Under the pieces are notes generated by a model that did not search any database, was not told the origin of the DNA, and was given only the letters and a program-made list of their open reading frames with translations. Shown here piece after piece: positions 16,308 to 25,434 of a stretch of DNA of 54,958 nucleotides. Position 1 is the first letter of the stretch. Each line of letters opens with the position of its first letter. Both the position numbers and the translations under genes were made by a program. The DNA comes from SZUA-545 sp050297855 (GTDB lineage: Bacteria; Campylobacterota; Campylobacteria; Campylobacterales; SZUA-545), in assembly GCA_050297855.1 (NCBI GenBank), contig JBNKTC010000015.1, positions 1 to 54,958 of the forward strand. Reading direction: 5' to 3'.

Positions 16308-16633
16308 AGCGTAACATTCTCCAGCAGTTCGATGCCCTCATCGGAGACGATCAGGGCATCGATGCAAAAGGGCATGTCCAGCCCTTTCTGTTTCATGTAG
16401 AGCTGGGCCGATTTGATCACTTTTTGAAGTTTTGAGGGGGTGAGGTTGTAGACGGGGTCGAAGCCGGAACCCGACTTCACCTCGACGAAGTGAAGCACGT
16501 CATCCTTTTTGGCGATGATGTCCAGCTCTCCCATTTTTTTGGCATAAAAGTTCCGCTCGATAAGCGCGAACCCTTCATCCCGGAGGAAGGCCGCGGCCTT
16601 CTCCTCCGCGGCGTTACCCTTCTGCCGGCTCAA
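16304..16633 (-). CDS. YraN/UPF0102-family nuclease-like protein
   Basis: 109 residues with the family pattern: GNAAEEKAAAFLRDEGF, IERNF, GELDIIAKKDDVLHFVEVKSG. The E-x-D ... E-V-K arrangement is the PD-(D/E)xK nuclease-like site seen in this family. Its biochemical role is not settled in any organism. It begins inside the last 20 bases of the upstream formate-dehydrogenase-like gene and ends four bases inside panB from the opposite strand. Confidence 0.92.
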   Translation of the reverse strand: MSRQKGNAAEEKAAAFLRDEGFALIERNFYAKKMGELDIIAKKDDVLHFVEVKSGSGFDPVYNLTPSKLQKVIKSAQLYMKQKGLDMPFCIDALIVSDEGIELLENVTL

Positions 16634-18689
16634 TTTTCACCTTCACCGATTTAAAGCGCGCCGTCATGACGAAACTGTCACATTCGTCCCCGAAGAGGAA
16701 GTTGATGTGGCTTTTGGAGTGGTGGAAGGTGGTGAAGAGGCACCCTTTTTTAATATTTTTGGTGATCTTGATCTTGAGCGGTTTGCTCTCGCCGTAGGCG
16801 CTTTTCATCACATAGCGCCTGTCGGCGTCGAAATAGTCGGCATCTTCGAGGGAGACGAGGATCACATCCTCCTCGTGCCGCTTGTCCAGCTTGGCGCACT
16901 CGGCGGTCTGGCGGGCGTTGTTGTAGTGGTCGATGATCCGTCCCGTGGAGAGGTAGAAGTCGCTGCGCGTATCGCTGATGAGCTCTTCGACCTGGCCCCG
17001 CAGTTCGTACGGGAAGTAGGTGAAGTGTCCCAGGCCGTCCTTGGTGCGGAACTCCGTCTCGTGCAGGCGTACGGTGCCCGTCTCTTTGACCGGCCACTGG
17101 AGGCCGTCGCGGCGGTTGGCGCGGAGCTTCTCGTAGCTGGCCCCGCCGAAGCGGTTGGGGGCTTTTTTGCGCGTGTCGTTCCAGACGTCCTCCTGGGTGA
17201 CAAAGCCGAAGTCGGTCCCCATCCGCTTGGCCACTTCGTTGATCACCTCCCAGTCGTCGGGAAGGTCGGAGTCGATGATCGGCTGGGCGAAGTGGAGGCG
17301 GCGTTCGGCATTGACGTAGACCCCCTCTTTTTCATAGGCGCTCTTGACCCCGAAGATGATGTCGGCGAACTCGGTCGTTTCCGTCGGGAAGAGGTCGCTG
17401 ACGATGCAGAGCTCCAGCTTGGAAAGGGCTTCGTGGACCTTGCGCTGGTTGGGGTGGATATGGGCGAGGTCTTCGCTCATGTTCCAGAGCATCTTCAGGC
17501 GGCCTTCCAGCATCTCGTCCACGAGCTGCGGGGTCATAAGGCCGATCTCTTTGGGCGGCTGGTAGTCGGGATTGTAGTAGGGCATCATCCCCATGTCGCA
17601 GACGCCCTGGACGTTGTTCTGCCCGCGCAGCGGCATGAGGGCCGCCCCCGGTTTGCCCACGTTGCCCGTCAGGAGGGCGAGGTTACAGATAGCCGCGACG
17701 GCTTTGGAGCCGTCGAGGTGCTCGGTGATCCCGAGGCCCCAGAGGATCATGGAGCGCTTGGTCGCGTAGTCGCGGGCCGTTTTCCTGATCAGTTCGGGGA
17801 GGGATTCATAACCCGGCACTTTGAAGTAGAAGTCGGGGTTGGCGTAGGGGTCGTTGAGGATCGACTCTTTGTAGGCGTCGAAGTCCCGCGTACGGCTCTT
17901 GATAAACGCCTCGTTATAGAGACCTTCGGAGAGGATCACGAAGGCAAGCATGTTCAGGGTCAGGAGGTTGGACTCATAGGGCAGGACCAGCTCGTACGTG
18001 GCCGATTTGCCCAGGGCGATCTTGCGGATATCCATGACCGCAAGTCCCGCCCCCTTGTTCACCTGGGACATGATCCGGTTGGCGACGATGGGGTGGGCTT
18101 CGGTGGTATTGGAGCCGATGACGATCATAAACTCCGTGTCGTAGATGTCGTTAAAGGGGGCCGAGGCCGCTCCTTCGCCGATGGTCATACGCATCCCCTT
18201 CAGTGAGGGGGCGTGGCAGACCCGTCCGCAGTTGTCCACGTGGGGCGAGCCGATCACTTCGCGGGCGAACTTCTGGAAGAGGTAGCCGCTTTCGCAGTTG
18301 GTCCGTGCCCCGCCTATGGCGGCAAAGGATTTCGGGCCGTGTTTTTCGGTCAGCTCTTTCAGCTTGAATGCCGCGATATCGTAGGCGAGTTCGAAGCTGC
18401 ACTCGAGGAAGTCTTTGTCGTATCCCTTGAGCAGGAAGAGCCGTTTCCGGATCGCTTCGGGGAAGCTCTCTTTATGTTTGTCGATAAAGGAGCGGCGGAT
18501 CCTGGGTTTGCGGACCCGGTTGGGGGAGTAGAGGAAATCGTATCCGTATTTCCCCTTGATGCAGAGCCGACCTTCGGAGACGATCCCCTCTTTGTCGGCG
18601 GACATTTTGAGAATGGAGCCGTTCTCCACCTCGGCGACAATGTCGCAGCCCACACCGCAGTAGGTGCAGACACTCTGTACGGTTTTCAT
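16614..18689 (-). CDS. Formate-dehydrogenase-like molybdopterin oxidoreductase, Cys type
   Basis: 691 residues. An N-terminal [4Fe-4S] site (C8, C11, C15, C43) is followed by the molybdopterin domains. The position that carries selenocysteine in FdhF is C158 in GRVCHAPS, with the catalytic His beside it; GSNTTEAHPIVANRIM is the formate dehydrogenase pattern. There is no Tat signal, so it is cytoplasmic. About 35 extra residues occur between the cluster domain and the Mo domain compared with FdhF (estimated by eye). No electron-transfer subunit or maturation gene is adjacent. It sits between hom and the YraN gene in a tight minus-strand run. The substrate is inferred, not proven. Confidence 0.85.
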   Translation of the reverse strand: MKTVQSVCTYCGVGCDIVAEVENGSILKMSADKEGIVSEGRLCIKGKYGYDFLYSPNRVRKPRIRRSFIDKHKESFPEAIRKRLFLLKGYDKDFLECSFELAYDIAAFKLKELTEKHGPKSFAAIGGARTNCESGYLFQKFAREVIGSPHVDNCGRVCHAPSLKGMRMTIGEGAASAPFNDIYDTEFMIVIGSNTTEAHPIVANRIMSQVNKGAGLAVMDIRKIALGKSATYELVLPYESNLLTLNMLAFVILSEGLYNEAFIKSRTRDFDAYKESILNDPYANPDFYFKVPGYESLPELIRKTARDYATKRSMILWGLGITEHLDGSKAVAAICNLALLTGNVGKPGAALMPLRGQNNVQGVCDMGMMPYYNPDYQPPKEIGLMTPQLVDEMLEGRLKMLWNMSEDLAHIHPNQRKVHEALSKLELCIVSDLFPTETTEFADIIFGVKSAYEKEGVYVNAERRLHFAQPIIDSDLPDDWEVINEVAKRMGTDFGFVTQEDVWNDTRKKAPNRFGGASYEKLRANRRDGLQWPVKETGTVRLHETEFRTKDGLGHFTYFPYELRGQVEELISDTRSDFYLSTGRIIDHYNNARQTAECAKLDKRHEEDVILVSLEDADYFDADRRYVMKSAYGESKPLKIKITKNIKKGCLFTTFHHSKSHINFLFGDECDSFVMTARFKSVKVKIEPAEG

Positions 18690-18695
18690 AACGTA

Positions 18696-19982
18696 TTAGT
18701 CCTCTATCCTTATCATCGACGGCTTGGACTTGATAAATTCAAGTGCCTCGATGGCGTTAAGGGCCGCTTGGACATCCGTCTCTTTTGCCGTATGGGTGGA
18801 AAAGAGCAGGTTGGCACGGGCCGATCCGTTGTCGGTTGCTTGGGGTTTGATGCTTTTTTGCAGGAAAGTCTCAATGGAGATGTTGAACTTCGCCAGCGTG
18901 GCGGCGATCTTCTCCAGGACCCCGATCTTGTCTTCTACTTCGAAGCGGAAGTAGTATTTGCTTGTTATATCATATTTTCCGCCCAGTTCAAGGCCCTCTT
19001 CCAAAGATTTTTTAAATCCGAGGACCGGGCCGCTTCCGCTGCCCCGGGCGATATCGATCAGGTCGGCGATCACGGCGCTGGCCGTGGCGTCGCCGCCGGC
19101 ACCCGGGCCGTAGTACATCGTCTCGCCGACGCGGTCGCCGACGACGGAGATGCCGTTCATGACGCCGTCGATCTTGGCGATCATCTCGTTTTTATCGATC
19201 AGTACCGGGTGGACCCGGAGGCTGACACTCTTCCCGTCGATCTTGGCGATACCGAGGTGTTTGATCGCATAGCCGAACTCCTTGGCAAAGGCGATATCTT
19301 CCTGGGTGATGTTCTCGATCCCCTCGATGAGGATATCTTCGGGCTTGGCGTCGATGCCGTAGGCGATGGAGGCGAGGATCAGAAGCTTGTGGGCCGCGTC
19401 GAACCCACCGATGTCAAAGGTGGGGTCCGCTTCGGCGTAGCCGAGGTCCTGGGCCTCTTTGAGGATCGCGTCAAAGGCGACGCCTTCGTTTGTCATTTTG
19501 GTGAGCATGTAGTTGCTGGTACCGTTGATGATCCCGCGGATGCTCTGGATGTGGTTGGCCGAAAGGCCGTTTTTGAGTGCCTGGATGATGGGGATCCCGC
19601 CGGCGACACTCGCTTCGTAGGCGATCGTGTTGTCCTGGCACATACTCTGGATCTCGTAGCGGTGGTAGGCGAGCAGCGCTTTGTTGGCCGTGACGACGTC
19701 TTTGCCGTTTTTGAGGGCTTTGGAGACGACCGCTTTGGGCTCGTCCACCCCGCCCATCAGTTCGACGACGATGTCGATCTCAGGGTCGTTTAGAACATCG
19801 TCCGGGTTTGTGGAGAGGGCGACATCGGTAATGCCGCGGTCTTTGCCCATATCTCTTACCACCCCCCGGGTCACCTTCAGCTCGACGCCCGCGCGGGCAC
19901 TGATGATGTCCTTGTTCTCTTTGAGGATATTGATGACACTGGTACCGACCGTACCGACGCCGACTATACCGATCTTTAACAT
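18696..19982 (-). CDS. hom: Homoserine dehydrogenase
   Basis: 428 residues: Rossmann motif GIVGVGTVGTSV at the N-terminus, the catalytic region (VNKALLAYH-like TANKALLAYHRYE, EASVAGGIPII, GTSNYMLTKM), the DPTFDIGGFDAAHKL region and YGPGAGGDATASAV, then a C-terminal ACT domain (FEVEDKIGVLEKIAATLA) for feedback control by threonine or a related ligand. It reduces aspartate semialdehyde to homoserine. RBS AAGGA precedes the ATG. It leads the run hom, formate-dehydrogenase-like, yraN-like with only 6 bases to the next gene. Confidence 0.97.
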   Translation of the reverse strand: MLKIGIVGVGTVGTSVINILKENKDIISARAGVELKVTRGVVRDMGKDRGITDVALSTNPDDVLNDPEIDIVVELMGGVDEPKAVVSKALKNGKDVVTANKALLAYHRYEIQSMCQDNTIAYEASVAGGIPIIQALKNGLSANHIQSIRGIINGTSNYMLTKMTNEGVAFDAILKEAQDLGYAEADPTFDIGGFDAAHKLLILASIAYGIDAKPEDILIEGIENITQEDIAFAKEFGYAIKHLGIAKIDGKSVSLRVHPVLIDKNEMIAKIDGVMNGISVVGDRVGETMYYGPGAGGDATASAVIADLIDIARGSGSGPVLGFKKSLEEGLELGGKYDITSKYYFRFEVEDKIGVLEKIAATLAKFNISIETFLQKSIKPQATDNGSARANLLFSTHTAKETDVQAALNAIEALEFIKSKPSMIRIED

Positions 19983-20086
19983 GAAGGTCCTTTTTCTAAA
20001 AACACAGAATCAATAAATAAATAGGTTAATTTTGGGCAGATTTTAACACAAAACGAATAAAGAAGGAAGGGGGGAAAAAGAGGGAA

Positions 20087-20107
20087 GCCGTCCCGCGGAG
20101 GGACAGC
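20087..20107 (-). terminator. Terminator after the LPP20-family gene
   Basis: Minus strand: GTCCC-TCCGC-GGGAC stem, extended by an outer GC pair after one mismatch, followed by TTCCCTCTTTTTCCC. It separates the lipoprotein gene from hom. Confidence 0.7.
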
Positions 20108-20118
20108 CGAAATGTGGC

Positions 20119-20697
20119 TTATTGAGCCAGTTTGTCAACTTCCGCGTCGAGTGCCGCGTCTGCTTTTTTGGCCTGGAACTGCTGCCAGAGGGCCTGCTCA
20201 TTTTTGAGGCTTGTCATCACAGAAGATTTTGCCGCCGCTTTGACGGATTCAGGATCCAGTACAACGTGTACGAAGAGTTCGCCTGTGACAGGGTTCATCC
20301 AGATCGCTTTCTGCTTGGAGCCGCTCAGTGTCTGGGAAGCGACCTGCTTGGAGACCTGCTGGGCTACTTTTTCAAATGTCTGCGCATCGCCCACACCTGT
20401 AGACTGGGAGAAGTTTTTGACCATGTTGTTGACTTTAACGCTCAGGATACGAGCCAGTTCATCCCGTGCGTTTGCCAGGGCTTCCGTTCTTTGGAACTGA
20501 AGGCCGCCGGGGCTTTTTTGTGCACTGCCGACTGCCGCGATGCCGCCGTCAACACTTGGATCAAGTACCCACATAGGAGCACCGGAAAGTCCCGCCGCCG
20601 CTGCCGGGTCTTGTTTAGGGGCAGGTTCGCCGCCGCATGCCGTGAAAGTCGCTGCCATTACGGCAGAAAGAGCCAATGTTGCAAGTTTAGTTTTCAT
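20119..20697 (-). CDS. LPP20-family lipoprotein
   Basis: 192 residues. Signal sequence with lipobox FTAC, lipidated Cys at 21, then a Pro/Ala-rich linker and an LPP20 domain (MWVLDPSVDGGIAAVGSA ... ALANARDELARIL ... WMNPVTGELFVHVVLD). Members are abundant surface or outer-membrane lipoproteins in Helicobacter and relatives. The RBS lies just before the ATG and a clear terminator follows, so it is a single-gene transcript. Function unknown; the name follows the family. Confidence 0.88.
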   Translation of the reverse strand: MKTKLATLALSAVMAATFTACGGEPAPKQDPAAAAGLSGAPMWVLDPSVDGGIAAVGSAQKSPGGLQFQRTEALANARDELARILSVKVNNMVKNFSQSTGVGDAQTFEKVAQQVSKQVASQTLSGSKQKAIWMNPVTGELFVHVVLDPESVKAAAKSSVMTSLKNEQALWQQFQAKKADAALDAEVDKLAQ

Positions 20698-20757
20698 AAT
20701 GCTCTGCCTTTTAGTTTGAAGTTACAAACAATATATCATCTTTTCAATAAAGTCAAA

Positions 20758-21792
20758 TTAAATATTACTGTTGCGTAACGAGCCGTAAACCGAGAGGATC
20801 GCGATAAAAAGCGCCGTAACGGCGGGGCCGATGATCATCCCCCAGAAACCGTGGGTCGAAAGGCCCGCGACGATGGCAAAGAAGATGATGATGGAGTTCA
20901 TCTTCGAATGCTTGCCGATCAGGCGTTTGTTGACGAAGTCGATGATTATCGGTTTGATAAACGTATCGGCGACGACGGAGATGACGATAATCGTGTAGAG
21001 TGAGATAAAGAGGGCGCGCCCGATGTTGCCCAGGTAGAGCTCGAAGAGGGCCAAGGGGACCCACATCAGCATCCCGCCTACGACGGGGACCAGGGAGACA
21101 AAACCGTAGAGGATCCCGAAGAGGATAGGATCATACCCCATGAAGACGACCGCCAGGGCAAAGAGCGCCCCTTCGAAGAGGGCCGTGATGATGATGGAGT
21201 AGGTGGTGACACTCATCACCAGCGAGGTCTCGTTAAACAGAAATACCGCCTTCTCCTCTTCGAACGGGAGGTTGTCCTTCATGTACAGAAGCAGTTTTTT
21301 ACCGTAAAAATTGGCAAAAAAGAAGAAGATGATGATCAGCACGATGTCTTTCATAAAGACCGCGCTTTTGGTCCCGATATTGCCGAAAAAGCTCAGGACG
21401 TTCTGGGAGACCGACGCAACCTCCAGCTCCTGGAGGAAGGCCTTGATCTTGGGTTCGAGGAAGCTGAGGTACTCCGGGGCCTCGTCCAGCATGCCCAGCA
21501 GGTTCTGGATTACCTGGGGGATGAGCGCCGGGTCGATGGAGGCGATGGCGGAGGAGATCGTGATAACGAAGTAGATGATCGGGCCGAAGAGGATGATCGC
21601 CATCAACAGGGTGATAATGGCGGCTGCGGCGACATCGTTCTGGGTGCGCTTAAAAAAGTAGGCGTGGAGGTTGGCCGTGGCGATGGCGAGCAGGGCGGCG
21701 ATCGCCATATCGAGCAGAAACGGCTGGTAGATGGTGACGACCCAGTAGGTCACCAGGGCGGAAATAATCATCAAAAAGTGGTTGGGGTTCAT
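20758..21792 (-). CDS. AI-2E-family (PerM/YdiK-like) membrane permease
   Basis: 344 residues with about seven to eight membrane segments: two near the N-terminus, a long central periplasmic or cytoplasmic helical part (about 75-145), and a conserved C-terminal block (GILYGFVSLVPVVGGMLMWVPLAL ... IDFVNKRLIGKHSKMN). The family includes exporters of autoinducer-2 and ion antiporters, so substrate cannot be assigned. It lies 8 bases downstream of ruvB, probably co-transcribed. Confidence 0.88.
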   Translation of the reverse strand: MNPNHFLMIISALVTYWVVTIYQPFLLDMAIAALLAIATANLHAYFFKRTQNDVAAAAIITLLMAIILFGPIIYFVITISSAIASIDPALIPQVIQNLLGMLDEAPEYLSFLEPKIKAFLQELEVASVSQNVLSFFGNIGTKSAVFMKDIVLIIIFFFFANFYGKKLLLYMKDNLPFEEEKAVFLFNETSLVMSVTTYSIIITALFEGALFALAVVFMGYDPILFGILYGFVSLVPVVGGMLMWVPLALFELYLGNIGRALFISLYTIIVISVVADTFIKPIIIDFVNKRLIGKHSKMNSIIIFFAIVAGLSTHGFWGMIIGPAVTALFIAILSVYGSLRNSNI

Positions 21793-21800
21793 GCTATTTC

Positions 21801-22811
21801 CTAAAAGAGGGTTTTGTGTTCACCGGTAAAGACGATCTTGAGCAGTTCGTAGGTCTTGGGCGTAGCGACACGCCCCCTGGCGGTCCGTTCGATATAGCCG
21901 TTGGCCAGGAGGTAGGGCTCGATGACGTCTTCGATGGTCCCTTCGTCTTCACTGAGGGCTGCCGCGACGGTGTTAAGGCCGATGGGCCGGCCTTTGGATT
22001 CGGCCAGGAGTTTAAGGAGGTTCAGGTCCAGTTCGTCAAAGCCGTGTTCGTTGACCCCGAGGGCGTCGAGCCCTTTCTTGGTCCGGGAGACGGTGATGCT
22101 GGTCTCATCCTCCACTTCGGCAAAGTCCCGTACCCGGCGCAGGAGCCGCAGGGCGATCCGCGGGGTCCCGCGCGAGCGGCGCGCCATCTCGAGGCTGGCG
22201 TCGTGTTCCGATTTTTTATTCAGCTTCTCCGAGGCGATGGTGATGATCTTGGCCAGTTCGTCGTGGCTGTAAAACTGCATCCGAAAGTGCATACCGAAAC
22301 GGTCGCGAAGCGGATTGGAGATCATCCCCGCCCGGGTGGTCGCCCCGATCAGGGTAAAGCGCGGAAGGTCCAGCTTGATCGTCTGGGCGGCGGGGCCGCT
22401 GCCGATGACGATATCGAGACGGAAGTCTTCCATCGCGGAGTAGAGTACCTCCTCGATCTGGGGCGAGAGGCGGTGGATCTCGTCGATAAAGAGGATATCC
22501 CCTTCGCTGAGGTTGGTCAGGATGGCGGCCAGGTCGCCGCTTTTTTCGATCATCGGGCCGGCAGTGACTTTGATATTGGCGTTCATCTCGGTGCTGATGA
22601 GATAGGCCAGGGTCGTCTTGCCCAGGCCGGGAGGGCCGTAGAAGAGGACATGGTCGAGGACGTCTTCACGTTTTTTGGCCGCATCGATAAAAACGCGCAG
22701 GTTGTTCTTGATCTTCTCCTGCCCGACGTAATTGTTCCAGTCGTTGGGACGGAGGACGGTTTCCTCTTTTGTTTCAAAGGAGAGTTTTTCTACTTCGACC
22801 AGTCTTTCCAT
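21801..22811 (-). CDS. ruvB: Holliday junction branch migration ATPase RuvB
   Basis: 336 residues from ATG 22811, the usual family length: NYVGQEKIKNNL, Walker A GPPGLGKTTLA, Walker B LFIDEIHRL, sensor GATTRAGMISNPLRDRF with the arginine finger, and a C-terminal winged helix (LNTVAAALSEDEGTIEDV). It drives branch migration with RuvA. The frame can be extended 42 codons upstream to a GTG at 22937, but that stretch runs through a hairpin and A/T runs and looks non-coding. The ribosome site before 22811 is weak. Confidence 0.97.
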   Translation of the reverse strand: MERLVEVEKLSFETKEETVLRPNDWNNYVGQEKIKNNLRVFIDAAKKREDVLDHVLFYGPPGLGKTTLAYLISTEMNANIKVTAGPMIEKSGDLAAILTNLSEGDILFIDEIHRLSPQIEEVLYSAMEDFRLDIVIGSGPAAQTIKLDLPRFTLIGATTRAGMISNPLRDRFGMHFRMQFYSHDELAKIITIASEKLNKKSEHDASLEMARRSRGTPRIALRLLRRVRDFAEVEDETSITVSRTKKGLDALGVNEHGFDELDLNLLKLLAESKGRPIGLNTVAAALSEDEGTIEDVIEPYLLANGYIERTARGRVATPKTYELLKIVFTGEHKTLF

Positions 22812-22872
22812 AGTTTCGCTTCGCTTTATACGGAGGATGAATCCTATCCGTTTTAATGTCAAAGAAAAAAAC

Positions 22873-22887
22873 TGCACATCTAGTGCA
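22873..22887 (-). terminator. Hairpin terminator between rsmE and ruvB
   Basis: TGCAC-TAGAT-GTGCA on the minus strand followed by GTTTTTTTC. The opposite side is also T-rich, so it may work both ways. It would isolate ruvB from rsmE transcription. Confidence 0.55.
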
Positions 22888-22920
22888 TTTATTTTCCTTT
22901 GATTGTTAACACTGGGTTTT

Positions 22921-22948
22921 TTCCGTCGGAGTTTCACCCTCGGCGGAA
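22921..22948. repeat. Inverted repeat in the rsmE-ruvB gap
   Basis: TTCCGTCG (22921-22928) and CGGCGGAA (22941-22948) pair over eight positions with one G-U. There is no T run after it in the direction of the neighbouring genes, so it is not a standard terminator. The rest of 22812-23046 shows no gene. Confidence 0.4.
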
Positions 22949-23046
22949 TGCCTGCACACCTTTGTCCTCGCTTCGCTGCGAAATTACATGGTGCTTTTTA
23001 CTTTTGCATGCAAATAGCGTGCTAAATTGTAGCTATTGCAATAATT

Positions 23047-23712
23047 TTATAACAATATCTTTGATGCGGCACTTACTGCGGCGGTTTCGCTGCGCAGGAT
23101 GAGGCCGGTGTCGAAGGAGACGACAGGGTGGCCGGCAAAGAGTTTCCGCTCTGTGTCGGAGAAGCCTCCCTCGCATCCGATCAGGACCGTATCGATCGGC
23201 TGGGCATCAAAGGTCGTGTTGGGATTGAAGTCGAGTATAGCACACTCCGGATGCGTTTTTAAAAAATCGGGCAGGCTGTCACCGAGGGTCAGTTCCATCA
23301 AGTCGCTGCGGCCGCACTGTTCGCAGGAGTTGATGAGGATCTTCTCCATCCGCTCGAAGGAGAGGCGGAAGTTTTTCTGGGAGTAGTCGCAGGGGAGGAA
23401 GGTGATCTTCCCGACCCCGGCCTGGTTGAGCATGGGGAGGGCTTTTTCCACGGTCTTGGGGTCGATGATACACCAGCCGATGTGGAGGTTCCCCCCGGGG
23501 ATGGACAACTCTTTTTGATCGACCAGTCCGAGGGTTGCGCTGCGGCGTCCGATATCGGTGATCGTGTAGCTGTAGATCAGGTTGTCGCGGAGGTTTCTTG
23601 TATGGAGGGTGCTGCCGTTTTTGACACGGCGTACTTTGACGGCATAGCGAAACGGTTCATCCTCCAGTATGAGGGTAGGCGCTCCGCTGTCTTCGAGGTA
23701 GAGGAACTGCAT
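23047..23712 (-). CDS. rsmE: 16S rRNA (uracil1498-N3)-methyltransferase
   Basis: 221 residues with the RsmE/SPOUT layout: an N-terminal PUA-like domain (residues 1-70, FRYAVKVRRVKNGSTL) and a knotted methyltransferase (ITFLPCDYSQKNFRLS, SCEQCGRSDLMEL, TVLIGCEGGFSDTE, ILRSETAAVSA). It methylates U1498 in the decoding centre. The ATG overlaps the stop of the upstream peptidase gene by one base (TGATG), so the two are co-translated. Confidence 0.95.
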   Translation of the reverse strand: MQFLYLEDSGAPTLILEDEPFRYAVKVRRVKNGSTLHTRNLRDNLIYSYTITDIGRRSATLGLVDQKELSIPGGNLHIGWCIIDPKTVEKALPMLNQAGVGKITFLPCDYSQKNFRLSFERMEKILINSCEQCGRSDLMELTLGDSLPDFLKTHPECAILDFNPNTTFDAQPIDTVLIGCEGGFSDTERKLFAGHPVVSFDTGLILRSETAAVSAASKILL

Positions 23713-24893
23713 CAGCGTGTCTGGGTGGCAGACTCGGCTTTAAACGCAACATCGGCGACCCGCGTCACACCGCGGCTCTGGCTGTTGGCATAGTAGTGCA
23801 GGGAATCCATCTTGGGGGTGATGGCGGCCAGGTATTCGCGCTTGTGTTTGCCGCTCAGACCGTCTTTTTTGATCCCGCGGATCCGTTCGGGGTTCATGGC
23901 CCGGCGGTATTTGTAGAGGCCGAAGTGCAGGTGGGGGCCGGTGGAGAGGCCGGTATTGCCCAGGTATCCGACGGTCTGGCCCTGTTTGACGTAGGCGCCG
24001 CGGCGGATGCCGTGGGCGTAGCCTTTGAGGTGGGCGTATTTGGTGCGGTAGCCGTTTTTATGCTGGATGATGACGGTCTTGCCGTAGCCGCCCTTGTAGC
24101 CGGCGTAGATCACCTTGCCGTTGGCGACACTCCATATCTTGGAGCCGTAGGGGCCGACGTAGTCGATCCCGTTGTGGGGGCGGTATTTTTTGAGGATCGG
24201 GTGGAACCGTTTCGTCGTGAATTTGGAAGAGATACGGGTCCATTTCAGGGGGTATCGGAGGAACATCCCCTGGATCGGTTTGGCTTTTTCGTCAAAGTAC
24301 CCTTCGGCTTTTTCGTCGTAGAAAGCGTAGTGGCGCTTGCCGTTTGTCTCGATAAACGCGGCCTCTACGTCCGGAACGCCCCAGGTACGGCCCAGGCGCA
24401 GTTTCCGTTTATAGAGGACCGAGATCTTGTCCCCTTTGCGCAGGTCGCGCCGGAAGTCGATGGAGTCCTTGAAGATGGCGTTGAGTTCCAGGGCCAGTTT
24501 GGAGTTGCCGGTGATGTCTTTGAGGTCCTGAAGGAGGGAGCTTTCCAGCTCGAAGCTGATGTTTTCGCGCAGTTCGTCGTATTCGATGGGAACGAACTCC
24601 AGGACATACTCGTCTCCCTTTTCATAGATGGAGATCTGGATGTCTTCGGTCAGGGGGATAAGGGCCTGGAGGAGTTTGTTGCGTTCGTCTGTCAGGGTGT
24701 GGTATTCCATACCCGCATAGATCATCTCGACCAGCTCTTTATCGTCTTCGTCGAGGTCGTAGTAGAGTTTCTGGGGGATCTTCTGGCGTTCGAGGAATGT
24801 CAGGAAAGTCTCTTTCTGCGGCCAGGTCAGTTCATTGATGAATGACGCGTAGAGAGATGACAGAAAAATGGTTAATAGTATAAGAAAACGCAA
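23712..24893 (-). CDS. M23 family metallopeptidase, Csd3/HdpA-like
   Basis: 393 residues: a signal peptide (1-16), an N-terminal helical region and an OapA-like domain, then an M23 (LytM) peptidase with zinc ligands in HNGIDYVGP and HLHFG and the third His in YAHLKGY. Length and layout resemble H. pylori Csd3/HdpA and C. jejuni Pgp3, DD-endopeptidase/carboxypeptidases that set helical cell shape. It acts on peptidoglycan in the periplasm. It is followed by rsmE with a one-base overlap. The Csd3 match is by architecture; other M23 roles are possible. Confidence 0.85.
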   Translation of the reverse strand: MRFLILLTIFLSSLYASFINELTWPQKETFLTFLERQKIPQKLYYDLDEDDKELVEMIYAGMEYHTLTDERNKLLQALIPLTEDIQISIYEKGDEYVLEFVPIEYDELRENISFELESSLLQDLKDITGNSKLALELNAIFKDSIDFRRDLRKGDKISVLYKRKLRLGRTWGVPDVEAAFIETNGKRHYAFYDEKAEGYFDEKAKPIQGMFLRYPLKWTRISSKFTTKRFHPILKKYRPHNGIDYVGPYGSKIWSVANGKVIYAGYKGGYGKTVIIQHKNGYRTKYAHLKGYAHGIRRGAYVKQGQTVGYLGNTGLSTGPHLHFGLYKYRRAMNPERIRGIKKDGLSGKHKREYLAAITPKMDSLHYYANSQSRGVTRVADVAFKAESATQTR

Positions 24894-25035
24894 AAAAATC
24901 CTTTAATTTTATTAGAGCGATATTAGCATAAAATGCTTTATTGACTATTTATTGACCCTGATTAATATATCACCATTTAAATCGGACAAGCGAAAAAATG
25001 ATAAAATATAAGATAATCACTCCAAGGTATTTTGA

Positions 25036-25434
25036 TTGAAACACGCAACGGTTTTTATACTTTTATTATTGATTTTCTCGGGTTGCGCGATGCACAATCA
25101 TGACCTGACGATGGCCGATGAATACAAGTCGTGTGATGCTCTGGAATACGAGTATCGCCAGCTCGGGGAACGGATCGCTATGGCAGGGGATCACAACAGC
25201 AGCAATTGGCAGTATTTCCATAAAGGGGTCGTGGGTGCGGGGATCATCGCATCGTTCAACCCCAACATGCTGCTGGGGACCTATTTCTACCTCTATCCGG
25301 CCCTGACCATCTGGTACTACAACATCTTCGTAGAGAGTTCACAGTACGAGGCCCACGAAGAGGAGGTCCGCAAGCGGATCAAGACCCTGGAGTACCTGAT
25401 ACAAAAAAAAGAATGCAGTGAAGGCATACATTGA
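25036..25434 (+). CDS. Small lipoprotein, unknown
   Basis: 132 residues from a TTG start at 25036 (next in-frame ATG would remove the signal sequence). Lipobox FSGC with Cys at about 17, then a short region and a central hydrophobic segment (VVGAGIIASFNPNMLLGTYFYLYPALTIWYY) and a charged C-terminus. It is predicted to be lipid-anchored and possibly membrane-embedded. Its stop overlaps the TTG start of the downstream AAA ATPase by four bases (TTGA), so the pair is tightly coupled. Confidence 0.7.
   Translation: MKHATVFILLLLIFSGCAMHNHDLTMADEYKSCDALEYEYRQLGERIAMAGDHNSSNWQYFHKGVVGAGIIASFNPNMLLGTYFYLYPALTIWYYNIFVESSQYEAHEEEVRKRIKTLEYLIQKKECSEGIH

Noticed and set aside
22812..22937. N-terminal extension of RuvB to GTG 22937
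   Set aside because: The added 42 codons cross a hairpin and long A/T runs, and RuvB proteins normally begin near the MERLVEVEK segment; 336 residues is the usual length.
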